The notes under the pieces are model-generated. The model saw nothing but the letters and a program-made list of their open reading frames with translations. It was not told the DNA's origin and made no database searches. A program made the position numbers and the translations under genes. This document shows, piece after piece, positions 33,359 through 41,308 of a stretch of DNA of 64,000 nucleotides. The stretch spans positions 277,452 to 341,451 of the forward strand of contig JBKBNI010000003.1 of the NCBI GenBank assembly GCA_046295455.1, written 5' to 3'. Position 1 is the first letter of the stretch; every line of letters starts with the position of its first letter. The stretch comes from Thermaurantimonas sp046295455 (GTDB lineage: Bacteria > Bacteroidota > Bacteroidia > Flavobacteriales > Schleiferiaceae).

Positions 33359-34782
33359 TTTTTTATTGGCGCTTGAAATGAGAGTTCTACTTTGTCAAGC
33401 AGTTCTTCTCCATTGAATATTCCGACTTTTATGATGTTTTTACCGGAGCTCAGGTTTTCTTTTGGGATATAGATTATCAAAGCTCCTTTTTTGATTTCCT
33501 GTATGCCAAGCTCAAAGAGCAGATCTTCTCTACCCGGCATCATAATGCGGGCCCCTTCCGGCTCGATCATTCGTATTTCGGCCTTTACAGGCGCAGATGT
33601 TTTGTTAATCAATTGGTAGTTGTACACATTGCTGATGGTGCCGTCTTCATACGATTGATACAATTGGCCGGGAGTGCGGAGTATGGTTGCCTCTACTTTT
33701 ACGCGGCTGAAGATCAAAAAACCCATCAGTCCGAGCAGCATTGCCAGCACTACCGAGTAAAACGCCAGTCTTCCCGTAAATTTTGGCTTCTCTCCGTTGG
33801 CGATCTGGTTTTCGGAGGCATAGCGAATCAGACCACGTGGTTTATTTATTTTATCCATTATGGAATCACAGGCATCTATACAGGCAGTGCAGTTTACGCA
33901 TTCGAGTTGTGTGCCGTTGCGTATATCTATGCCTGTAGGGCATACATCGACACACTGGCCACAGTCGATGCAGTCACCCTTTCTCAATGCACTTCGGTCT
34001 TCGTTTTTTCTGAATTTTGCCCTGGGCTCACCTCTTAGCCTGTCGTAGGCGATCACTATGGAATTTCTGTCCAACAGCACCCCCTGAAGACGGCCATAGG
34101 GGCACACCACAATGCATGCCTGCTCCCTAAACCATGCAAAAACAAAGAAAAAAACTCCGCTAAACAGAATCATAGCTGTAAGACCCCCAACATGATTTGA
34201 AGGGCTGTCGGTCACCAATTGAATCCAACTATCAGAGCCGATGAGATACATCAAAAAGACATTGCCGATGCCAAAGGATATTAAAAAGAAAATCCCGTTT
34301 TTTAAGATGCGCTTGCGTATTTTTTCTGCATTCCAAGGCATAGCGGCCAGGCGGAGCTGCTGACCGCGGTCGCCATCGATCCAGTATTCGATCTTGCGGA
34401 AGAGCATTTCCATAAAAATCGTCTGAGGGCACACCCATCCGCAGAAAAGCCGGCCAAACGCCACTGTAAACAGAATGATAAACACGACCCCCGTCACAAA
34501 GGTTAGGGCCACCAAATGAAAATCCTGAGGCCAGAATACCTGTCCCAGAATCACAAATTTTCGCTCAAGTACATTTAACATGAGAAAAGGCTGACCATTG
34601 ATGCGTATAAATGGCCCCAGAAATAAGACAGAAAGCAAAACGTAGCTCAGCCATGTGCGGTATTTATAAAACCTACCGGAAGGTTTTTTGGGATAGATGA
34701 ATTTACGTTTGCCATCTTCGGTGATAAAACCCACTTTGTCTCTGAAAGAATCTTCAGATAAAAAGTCTTTACTAGACCCCAT
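33355..34782 (-). CDS. ccoG: cytochrome c oxidase accessory protein CcoG (FixG-like polyferredoxin)
   Basis: 475 residues. About five membrane segments and the GRLFCGWVCPQTIFMEMLFRK motif precede a double 4Fe-4S domain (CIDCGQCVDVCP, then CVNCTACIDACD, near residues 257-296). A C-terminal Ig-like FixG domain follows. CcoG reduces copper during cbb3 oxidase maturation in characterised bacteria. It is the first gene of ccoG-ccoH-TauE/SafE; no ccoNOP is in the window. A TACATTTG element is at 34815-34822. Confidence 0.92.
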   Translation of the reverse strand: MGSSKDFLSEDSFRDKVGFITEDGKRKFIYPKKPSGRFYKYRTWLSYVLLSVLFLGPFIRINGQPFLMLNVLERKFVILGQVFWPQDFHLVALTFVTGVVFIILFTVAFGRLFCGWVCPQTIFMEMLFRKIEYWIDGDRGQQLRLAAMPWNAEKIRKRILKNGIFFLISFGIGNVFLMYLIGSDSWIQLVTDSPSNHVGGLTAMILFSGVFFFVFAWFREQACIVVCPYGRLQGVLLDRNSIVIAYDRLRGEPRAKFRKNEDRSALRKGDCIDCGQCVDVCPTGIDIRNGTQLECVNCTACIDACDSIMDKINKPRGLIRYASENQIANGEKPKFTGRLAFYSVVLAMLLGLMGFLIFSRVKVEATILRTPGQLYQSYEDGTISNVYNYQLINKTSAPVKAEIRMIEPEGARIMMPGREDLLFELGIQEIKKGALIIYIPKENLSSGKNIIKVGIFNGEELLDKVELSFQAPIKK

Positions 34783-34814
34783 ACATCAGCATTCTTGGTT
34801 CTTTATAACTGAAT

Positions 34815-34822
34815 CAAATGTA
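34815..34822 (-). promoter_or_regulatory. ccoG -7 element
   Basis: The minus strand reads TACATTTG, 32 bp upstream of the ccoG ATG. A -33 match was not found. Confidence 0.45.
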
Positions 34823-35100
34823 TGTATGGGATGGTGGGATCTATTATGACATTTATCAACAGATCGTTTAAGCACTGCAGGATAACAATGGAACTTTCGG
34901 TTTTTCATAAAATTTAACGCTTACATACGTCGTCTCAACCACGGGAAGTGCCCATTTAGATCATTTGCACGTTGGGATGTAACCCGTTTTTGACCGGATT
35001 TGAAAAAGGGCATAAAAACGGAAGCTGAAGGCAACTAACCCTGAAGCATGCCTTTCTGTGATCTTAAATGCCGGGCACCCCTTCCAAGGATCTGATAGCT

Positions 35101-35135
35101 TCTTTCACGCCATGACCTATTACCAGCGTGAAAGA
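35101..35135. promoter_or_regulatory. 10-bp perfect inverted repeat upstream of hemC
   Basis: TCTTTCACGC (35101-35110) and GCGTGAAAGA (35126-35135) are perfect inverse copies around a 15-nt loop, ending 35 bp before the hemC GTG. It could be a dimeric-regulator operator or an mRNA hairpin; no T-run follows, so a terminator is unlikely. Confidence 0.5.
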
Positions 35136-35170
35136 CTTAGAATTTTCGGATTTTTGCCAAAAATTGCATA

Positions 35171-36073
35171 GTGATTAAAACCATACGCATTGGCACTCGT
35201 GATAGTCAGCTGGCTCTCTGGCAGGCAGAGTTTGTTGCCGGCGAATTACAACACAGGGGGATAGCTTGTGAGATTCATACCGTAAAAAGTGAAGGAGATA
35301 TCAATCTGACCACTCCACTCTACCAGATGGGAATCCAGGGCATTTTCACCAAAACTCTTGACATCGCCTTGCTGGATGGCAGGATTGATATTGCGGTGCA
35401 TTCATACAAAGATGTTCCAACTGCTCTGCCCGCCGGATTGATCATAGCGGCCGTACCGCAGCGCGGGAAGTGGACAGACACATTGGTGTCGTACAAACCC
35501 ATAGAACCAGAGGCGTTCTCCAACGAAAAAAAAATCGTGGCTACCGGCAGTATAAGGCGAAAAGCACAATGGTTACACACATATCCGAATCATGAAATTG
35601 TGCCTCTGAGAGGCAATGTGATCACCCGACTCGAAAAACTGTTAAGAAATAACTGGGATGCGGCCATCTTTGCCACAGCAGGACTCCAAAGGCTCAATGC
35701 ACAAGGATTTTACAGCCTTGAGCTAGCGTCCCTGCCGGCTCCTGGACAAGGGGCACTGGCTGTAGTAGCTCGTAAAGGGGATGAATCAATTTTGGAAAAG
35801 CTGAAGCAACTCCATCACCCTGAAACGGCATTTTGTGTCTCTTTGGAAAAAGCATTCCTAAAGACCCTCGAAGGCGGCTGCTCCTCCCCAATAGCCTGCC
35901 TTGCATCCAGGAAAGAAAATCAGTATACTTTCAAAGGGGAACTCTATGATCCAAATAATCCGCAGGAACGCCTGTACACAGAGTTTACCTTTGTTGATCC
36001 AGACGTCGGACAGAGGCAGGTTCAGGAGGCTGCAACCAAACTTTTAGAAAAGAAAAAATCAGGCAAGCAGTAA
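35171..36073 (+). CDS. hemC: hydroxymethylbilane synthase (porphobilinogen deaminase)
   Basis: 300 residues from a GTG. It has IRIGTRDSQLALWQA at the N-terminus, the active-site region HSYKDVPT (near 86) and the dipyrromethane cofactor-binding Cys237 in LEGGCSSP. It joins four porphobilinogens in the heme pathway; hemN (50838) is the other heme gene in the window. A 10-bp inverted repeat lies just upstream. The histidine kinase gene follows after 33 bp. Confidence 0.95.
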   Translation: MIKTIRIGTRDSQLALWQAEFVAGELQHRGIACEIHTVKSEGDINLTTPLYQMGIQGIFTKTLDIALLDGRIDIAVHSYKDVPTALPAGLIIAAVPQRGKWTDTLVSYKPIEPEAFSNEKKIVATGSIRRKAQWLHTYPNHEIVPLRGNVITRLEKLLRNNWDAAIFATAGLQRLNAQGFYSLELASLPAPGQGALAVVARKGDESILEKLKQLHHPETAFCVSLEKAFLKTLEGGCSSPIACLASRKENQYTFKGELYDPNNPQERLYTEFTFVDPDVGQRQVQEAATKLLEKKKSGKQ

Positions 36074-36106
36074 TTTTTTTATTTTTGAACAGCTGGCCCC
36101 TTGTTT

Positions 36107-37930
36107 ATGAAAGACGTTTTTTTATTGCTTTCGTCTTTAGTATTTTTCCAACATGCATATTCCCAAAATGATTCCTGGAACGCCCGGTTTATTCTCTCTG
36201 TGAATCCGATGTATTCGGATGAAGAGCAAAAAGACACCCTGAACAAACTCCTCTCCAAAGCTGAAGAAGAAGACGTACAAGAAGCAAAACCACTTTATTA
36301 CAATGCTTTGGCAGCATACTACTACCAGGTCGAAAAACCTGAGTCTATGATAACCTATCTGTACAAAGCCATTGAAGTCAATCTGAAACAGAACAACTCC
36401 ACACTTTTATCCACAAATTACAATCTGCTATCAATATACCACCAGGAGCAGCAGGACTATACCAAGGCGCTCGACGCCATCAATCGCGCCATTGAGTATC
36501 TCGATACCATCAAACAGCCCATACTTTATAAAATCTATAAAAGCAATCGGGCAGCCATCTACTTTATGAAAGGGGATTATGAAAATGCGGCAAAAGTGTA
36601 TGAAGAAAACATTGATTTTTATTTATCTGCCCAGGATACAACCAATTATGCCGGCGATTTGTACAATCTGGCCTTCAGCTATTATAAAATGGGAGACTTT
36701 CAAAAAGCCAGAAAAACACTAACCCAATTTATGAAGATGTATGAAAATTACTCTGAAAAGGATGAGCTGGTCGAATTGCATGCGGAGGTCTGCGGAATTA
36801 TTGAAAAAATTCATTTTGACGAAGACAACTTCTCAGAAGCCCTCAAATATCAGTTGATAAGACTGCAGATTGCCCGGCAGCTCAACCTATTTACAATGAT
36901 TTCAGAGACATGCGATCGTCTATCAGTTACATACGAAAAACAAGGGCAGTATAAAGATGCACTCTACTACAATCGCATGGCTGCTCAGTACAGAGACTCA
37001 TTGTTAAACGAAACCCGTGTGAAGGCTCTGGCTGAAATGGAGTCGAAATATGAGAATAAGATCAAAACATTAGAACTGGCAGATGCACAAAATAGAGTAA
37101 TCATCGAGCAGCGACGAAAAAAATTATATCTTACTTTGAATGTACTGATACTCACCATTCTGGTAGGTGGCTCCATTTTGGTATATCAAAAAATAAAACT
37201 CGACCGAAAAGAACTCTTGCTCACCAACGAACAAATCAGCAAAATGATTAAAGATCACGAGCTGGAAACCGCCAATGCCCTTTTAAAAGGTCAGGAGCTT
37301 GAACGGGAAAATCTGGCACAAGAGCTACATGATCGCGTAGGAGGCATCATGGGAAATATCATTTTTCAACTACAACTCATGGCAAAAAATCTAAGTAACA
37401 ATCCCCCCACAAGAGAGCAACTGAAATCGATCGCAGACATCGTAAAAGAAGCAGCAGAAGAAATCAGAAGGATCTCCCACAATATGTCTTCAGGCGTGAT
37501 TCACCGCTATGGTCTTAAGGCAGCCCTTGATGAATTTAGTCAGAAAGTAACAGATTCAGGGCGATTAGTCATGACAGTCGAATATACTCCGGCAGATTTT
37601 CCCCGACTGAGTCGCGAGCTGGAAACACATGTATACCGAATCATACAGGAGTTTACCACCAATACACTAAAACATGCCAAAGCCTCTCAAATCAATATGT
37701 ATGTCAGCTTGATCCATGATGAGCTCGAACTGGTTTTTGAAGACAATGGTCGCGGATTTGACACTGGAAAAAAAACCAGGGGAATAGGAATCTACAATAT
37801 CGAACATCGAATTAAAACCCTTAAAGGTCAGATTACGATTGATTCTCGTATCGGGCGTGGTACTGCAATATCCATTAAAATTCCATTACAAAAAAACGCA
37901 CTGTATTATGATTCGAGTGTTACTGGCTGA
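36107..37930 (+). CDS. TPR-containing sensor histidine kinase (NarL-type, HisKA_3)
   Basis: 607 residues from the ATG at 36107. A signal-like N-terminus (VFLLLSSLVFFQHAYS) is followed by tandem TPR repeats (about residues 40-310), a coiled coil, one membrane helix (about 342-362) and the kinase core. The phospho-acceptor is the His in AQELHDRVGG (near 406); the N box is NTLKHAK and the G1 box DNGRGF. The sensor domain is probably periplasmic. The stop overlaps the response regulator start by 23 bp. Confidence 0.9.
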   Translation: MKDVFLLLSSLVFFQHAYSQNDSWNARFILSVNPMYSDEEQKDTLNKLLSKAEEEDVQEAKPLYYNALAAYYYQVEKPESMITYLYKAIEVNLKQNNSTLLSTNYNLLSIYHQEQQDYTKALDAINRAIEYLDTIKQPILYKIYKSNRAAIYFMKGDYENAAKVYEENIDFYLSAQDTTNYAGDLYNLAFSYYKMGDFQKARKTLTQFMKMYENYSEKDELVELHAEVCGIIEKIHFDEDNFSEALKYQLIRLQIARQLNLFTMISETCDRLSVTYEKQGQYKDALYYNRMAAQYRDSLLNETRVKALAEMESKYENKIKTLELADAQNRVIIEQRRKKLYLTLNVLILTILVGGSILVYQKIKLDRKELLLTNEQISKMIKDHELETANALLKGQELERENLAQELHDRVGGIMGNIIFQLQLMAKNLSNNPPTREQLKSIADIVKEAAEEIRRISHNMSSGVIHRYGLKAALDEFSQKVTDSGRLVMTVEYTPADFPRLSRELETHVYRIIQEFTTNTLKHAKASQINMYVSLIHDELELVFEDNGRGFDTGKKTRGIGIYNIEHRIKTLKGQITIDSRIGRGTAISIKIPLQKNALYYDSSVTG

Positions 37931-38525
37931 AGACCAAAGGCTGTTTTTAGACGCCCTGCAGAAAGTCATTCAGGAAGATGAATCGATTGAAATCGTGGGA
38001 GTGTGTGACAGCGGAGATGAAGTAGTCGAATCTGTTTTGAAGTTGCATCCAGACGTTTTGCTTCTCGATATCAACATGCCCGGTCAGGACGGAGTCTCCA
38101 TTGCCGAAAAATTGAAAAAGTTGCAGTCGGATGTGAAGATTCTTGTGGTTACATCTTTCTCTTCAGAACTCTTGATCAACGAGTTGCTTACTTTGGGCGT
38201 AGAGGGTTTTATCCTCAAAACCGATGATATACAAGTCTTCTTTAAGGCCATTCACAGCGTGTCGGTTGGCGAAAGATTTTATTCCGACGAAGTAAAACCT
38301 ATGATCCACAAAAAACGGGATGCCGACGAACAGTTTGTCCTGTCAGCCAGGGAAATCGAAATCATTAAATACATCTGCAAAGGACTATCCACACCAGAGA
38401 TAGCCAAGTGCCTTCACATCAGTCCTCTCACTGTAGAAACTCACAGGAAAAACATCTATCACAAACTCAATATCAGGCACTCCAGCGAACTGATTAGATA
38501 TGCTCTGCAAAGGGGGCTTGCATAA
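37908..38525 (+). CDS. response regulator, NarL/LuxR family
   Basis: 205 residues from the ATG at 37908. The receiver domain has the acidic pair ED (8-9), phospho-acceptor Asp54 (LLLDINMPGQDG) and Lys near 104. The LuxR-type HTH covers about 142-205 (LSAREIEIIKYICKGLS, then TVETHRKNIYHKL). It pairs with the overlapping TPR histidine kinase. Target genes are unknown. The gene ends 3 bp from the convergent lipoprotein gene. Confidence 0.93.
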   Translation: MIRVLLAEDQRLFLDALQKVIQEDESIEIVGVCDSGDEVVESVLKLHPDVLLLDINMPGQDGVSIAEKLKKLQSDVKILVVTSFSSELLINELLTLGVEGFILKTDDIQVFFKAIHSVSVGERFYSDEVKPMIHKKRDADEQFVLSAREIEIIKYICKGLSTPEIAKCLHISPLTVETHRKNIYHKLNIRHSSELIRYALQRGLA

Positions 38526-38528
38526 GGA

Positions 38529-39065
38529 TCAATTAGTCTTCTTTACTATGGTAATGATCATATCCATAGGCAAAGCACCCAAAAGCGGAATTTGAAGAGG
38601 ATATGTAGTTCGCCAGACCTGCACGTTATATTCGTTGGTCAATACCTTGAATTCCATACTGCTTCCGTTGGACGGGGTCATCGTTATTTTCTTTTCGTCT
38701 GCCGACACCGAATAGGTACCCGTACTGTTTATATTCACCGGAATGGGTATCGGAAATCCAAAACCAATGTCTATGGAAGCCGAAAACTGTAGCTGAAAAG
38801 TCATGTTTCTCGGCTCTTTCTCAGCGCGCACGCTTCCATTGGGGTTTTCGGTAATCCCTGCTACCGTGACCGGAGGAAGCCCCTGACTGCTCAGATCGAT
38901 CTGAGCTGAGTAGCTCACAAAGGATGCAGACCACTCTCCGGGCAGCCTGTCGGCTAATGCTCTTGGCGGAGCCGGCGGATCCATATACACATATTCTACG
39001 CGCTTACGACAGCCAGATAGCATCAGCAGTAAGCTCAATGTGATGGCAGAGATGCTTGCTTTCAT
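38529..39065 (-). CDS. predicted lipoprotein, lipocalin-like
   Basis: 178 residues with signal LSLLLMLSGC, a good lipobox with Cys19. LPGEWSASFVSYSAQ near 44 resembles the start of Bacteroidota lipocalin-like domains, and the rest is beta-strand-rich. It may bind a small hydrophobic ligand, but this is a fold guess. It is the last gene of a minus-strand run, 11 bp after the SDR gene. Confidence 0.6.
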   Translation of the reverse strand: MKASISAITLSLLLMLSGCRKRVEYVYMDPPAPPRALADRLPGEWSASFVSYSAQIDLSSQGLPPVTVAGITENPNGSVRAEKEPRNMTFQLQFSASIDIGFGFPIPIPVNINSTGTYSVSADEKKITMTPSNGSSMEFKVLTNEYNVQVWRTTYPLQIPLLGALPMDMIITIVKKTN

Positions 39066-39076
39066 TGAAAATAAAA

Positions 39077-39784
39077 TTATGGAATATCTTTAAGAGAGAT
39101 CTTTACGCGAGGTACAGCTTCAGTATTTTTGATCAAATGTAGAATCTTATTTGAAACGAAGTACGTGTCGTTCAATAAATTATTTTGGAAAGCAGCATTA
39201 AACCTCTCCACTTCCGGGAAACGCTCTTTTGAGTAGCTGCGGATAAGGTGCTGCATAGGAGTATCCACCATACCGGGGGCCAACGAGTACACGCGAATAT
39301 CCGGATACTCAAGTGCTATACATTCGCTAAGCATATCAAGTGCTGCTTTTGTGGAGCAGTAGGCACTCCAATGCGATATGGGATAGCGACCAGCTCCCGA
39401 ACTGATATTGATAACTAACTTCTTTGCACGCCGACAAGCTGTCAACCTTAAAAACCAGGCAACCAGTAGATGAACGGAGAGAATATTTACATGGTAAATT
39501 TTGGTCAATTGCTCAGGATCTATTTGATCGGCTGGGCATATGGGTTCAATTACCCCGGCGTTGTTAATCAGCACATATTCATCACAGTCTGGGAGAGATT
39601 CAGGCAATCTGGACGCGAAATCCGTCGTGGATAAGTCCATCTGAAAAAACTGAAAACCGTTGTTTACCAATGTGTTATGTCTTGAAAGGCCCCAGACCAG
39701 GTAGTCTCCGGTTTCCAAAAACGATTTTGCCAAGGCATGGCCGATTCCTCTGTGTGTACCTGTAATGATGGCAATTTTTTTCAC
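39077..39784 (-). CDS. short-chain dehydrogenase/reductase (benzil reductase-like)
   Basis: 235 residues from a GTG start. The cofactor motif TGTHRGIGHALA (about residues 8-19) favours NADP(H). NNAGV is near 74 and the catalytic Tyr-x-x-x-Lys is YCSTKAALDML (near 139). The short length and pattern resemble (S)-benzoin-forming benzil reductases of the SDR family; the true substrate is unknown. It lies 7 bp downstream of the Nudix/winged-helix gene. Confidence 0.82.
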   Translation of the reverse strand: MKKIAIITGTHRGIGHALAKSFLETGDYLVWGLSRHNTLVNNGFQFFQMDLSTTDFASRLPESLPDCDEYVLINNAGVIEPICPADQIDPEQLTKIYHVNILSVHLLVAWFLRLTACRRAKKLVINISSGAGRYPISHWSAYCSTKAALDMLSECIALEYPDIRVYSLAPGMVDTPMQHLIRSYSKERFPEVERFNAAFQNNLLNDTYFVSNKILHLIKNTEAVPRVKISLKDIP

Positions 39785-39791
39785 AGTTGAC

Positions 39792-40532
39792 TTAAAAAAT
39801 TTCCACTGTATCTCCGTTAAATGCGCCTAATTCTGACAGTTCTTTCAGATTGAATTCATACAACTGCGCGGGCTTATGTAGCACACCTTGCTGCTTTTCT
39901 TTCAGAGGGTTTAGAATATTGCCGCGCAAGACCTTTTTGCGGAAGTTTCTTTTGTCAAATTTTTTGTCCGTAATGATTTCATACAGCTTCTGAAGATGGC
40001 TCAGAGTAAATTTTTTGGGCAATAATTCAAATCCAATCCGATGTGCTTCAAACTCCTGGCGTAGTTTCAGCAATCCCTCTCGGGCTATTTGGTTATGGTC
40101 AAAAGCAAGTGGGGGGATATCGTGCACATTGCACCAATACACCCGGTCTGCAAATGAGCTTGCTTCCGGCGAAAAATCATTCATTTTGACCAATGCGTAG
40201 TAGGCGACGGTGATGACGCGCGCCTGCGGATATTCGCGGTAGGTCTGAAGCCAAGAGAGGTCTTTTACATCGCGGACACGTTCAGGGTCACCAAAGGCTT
40301 TAAACTGTCGAAGATAAATCCCTTTTAAACCGGTCAGCTCTCTTAGAACCCTGTTAGCAGCCTGATCAAGGCTTTCATCCTCCAGCACTAAGTCGCCTGG
40401 CAGTGCACTTTGGGGTCTTACGGAGGAATTTACCGGCTTTTGTTCGATGAGTAGAATATTGAGTTGTTCGTTGTCAAATCCAAACACCACGCAATCGACC
40501 GATACATTCGGGTTAATGTTTTTTCGGCTCAT
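39792..40532 (-). CDS. Nudix-domain winged-helix transcriptional regulator (NrtR-like)
   Basis: 246 residues. An N-terminal Nudix-like domain (VSVDCVVFGFDNEQLNILLI) has a degenerate box: RELTGL replaces the REUxEExG metal site, so hydrolysis is unlikely. The C-terminal part (LSHLQKLYEIITDKKFDKRN) is a winged helix. NrtR-type proteins use the Nudix fold to sense ADP-ribose or sugar metabolites and repress NAD or sugar genes. Likely target here is unknown; the adjacent SDR gene is a candidate. Confidence 0.8.
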   Translation of the reverse strand: MSRKNINPNVSVDCVVFGFDNEQLNILLIEQKPVNSSVRPQSALPGDLVLEDESLDQAANRVLRELTGLKGIYLRQFKAFGDPERVRDVKDLSWLQTYREYPQARVITVAYYALVKMNDFSPEASSFADRVYWCNVHDIPPLAFDHNQIAREGLLKLRQEFEAHRIGFELLPKKFTLSHLQKLYEIITDKKFDKRNFRKKVLRGNILNPLKEKQQGVLHKPAQLYEFNLKELSELGAFNGDTVEIF

Positions 40533-40571
40533 GTAATGCGTCTAATTTTTGGCATATATTTCACCATAAAG

Positions 40572-41117
40572 TTATTCAAAAGTTCTGTCGTAGAGATCAA
40601 TGGCTTCTTTAAGAATCTGGAGGGCCACATGAACATCGAGAAACTCCTCAACTTTCACTTCCTTGTTTTCCAGTTTCTTGTAATCTTCGAAGAAAGCTCT
40701 CAGTTCAGCGATCATATGCGGAGGCAGTTCGTGGATGGTTTTGAGGTGACTGACAGAGGGGTCGCCGGCAGCTACTGCGATGATTTTGTCATCGGCCTCA
40801 CCTTGGTCTAGCATGCGCATTACCCCGATTATTCGGGCTTCTACTAGACAGAGGGGTACCGTTTCGATCTGCGAAATGACCAATACATCGAGAGGGTCAT
40901 TGTCATCACAAAAGGTTTGAGGGATAAATCCATAATTGGCCGGGTAATACACAGATGAATACAGCACCCGATCGAGTGTCAGAAGACCGGTTTCTTTATC
41001 CAATTCATACTTTGCACGGGAGCCTTTGGGGATCTCTATGATGGCATTGACAGTTGATTTTAAGAAATCAGCCTGATTATCAACAAAATGCCATGGGTTA
41101 GCATGCCTTGAAGTCAT
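40572..41117 (-). CDS. ppa: inorganic pyrophosphatase (family I)
   Basis: 181 residues from the ATG at 41117 (a GTG lies three codons upstream). The substrate loop IEIPKGSRAKYELD and the metal signature DDNDPLDVLV are intact. It hydrolyses pyrophosphate in the cytosol and drives biosynthetic reactions forward. A TATATTTG -7 element lies at 41141-41148. Confidence 0.95.
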   Translation of the reverse strand: MTSRHANPWHFVDNQADFLKSTVNAIIEIPKGSRAKYELDKETGLLTLDRVLYSSVYYPANYGFIPQTFCDDNDPLDVLVISQIETVPLCLVEARIIGVMRMLDQGEADDKIIAVAAGDPSVSHLKTIHELPPHMIAELRAFFEDYKKLENKEVKVEEFLDVHVALQILKEAIDLYDRTFE

Positions 41118-41140
41118 TTTTATCACAAGTGTTTGGCCAA

Positions 41141-41148
41141 CAAATATA
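41141..41148 (-). promoter_or_regulatory. ppa -7 element
   Basis: The minus strand reads TATATTTG (TAnnTTTG). A TTTTG lies 17 bp upstream (41166-41170), close to the expected -33 spacing of 19. Confidence 0.5.
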
Positions 41149-41308
41149 AATTTTCAACTACCTGTCAAAACTGATGAATATCATTATGAAGGCTTTGTCT
41201 TGGGATTGGAATTCTCAATGTGTCCGGTAAGGGACTTTAGTCCTTTTGTGAAGTGGAAAAATACGTTTATTTTGCAAAGCGTTTTTCTTAAAAAAGGTAA
41301 GATTGTTC

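Larger units (their letters stand above)
34783..35170. other. divergent intergenic region between ccoG and hemC
   Basis: 388 bp without a credible ORF. It holds the ccoG -7 element on the minus strand and a strong inverted repeat (35101-35135) before hemC. No known riboswitch fold could be recognised in the GC-richer part at 35000-35100. Confidence 0.55.

Noticed and set aside
33834..33839. CACGTG core inside ccoG (another at 51636-51641 in hemN)
   Set aside because: The flanks do not fit parS; a 6-mer is expected by chance.
34990..35100. Possible riboswitch upstream of hemC
   Set aside because: No cobalamin, TPP, SAM or other known motif could be recognised; only the inverted repeat at 35101-35135 is supported.
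36407..36415. Perfect DnaA-box match TTATCCACA
   Set aside because: A single box inside the TPR region of the histidine kinase gene with no cluster or AT-rich unwinding element around it.
41229..41246. Hairpin AAGGGAC-TTTA-GTCCTTT before the DsbD-like gene
   Set aside because: Short, with one G-T pair and a weak T-run, between divergent genes where no terminator is expected; too little to call.
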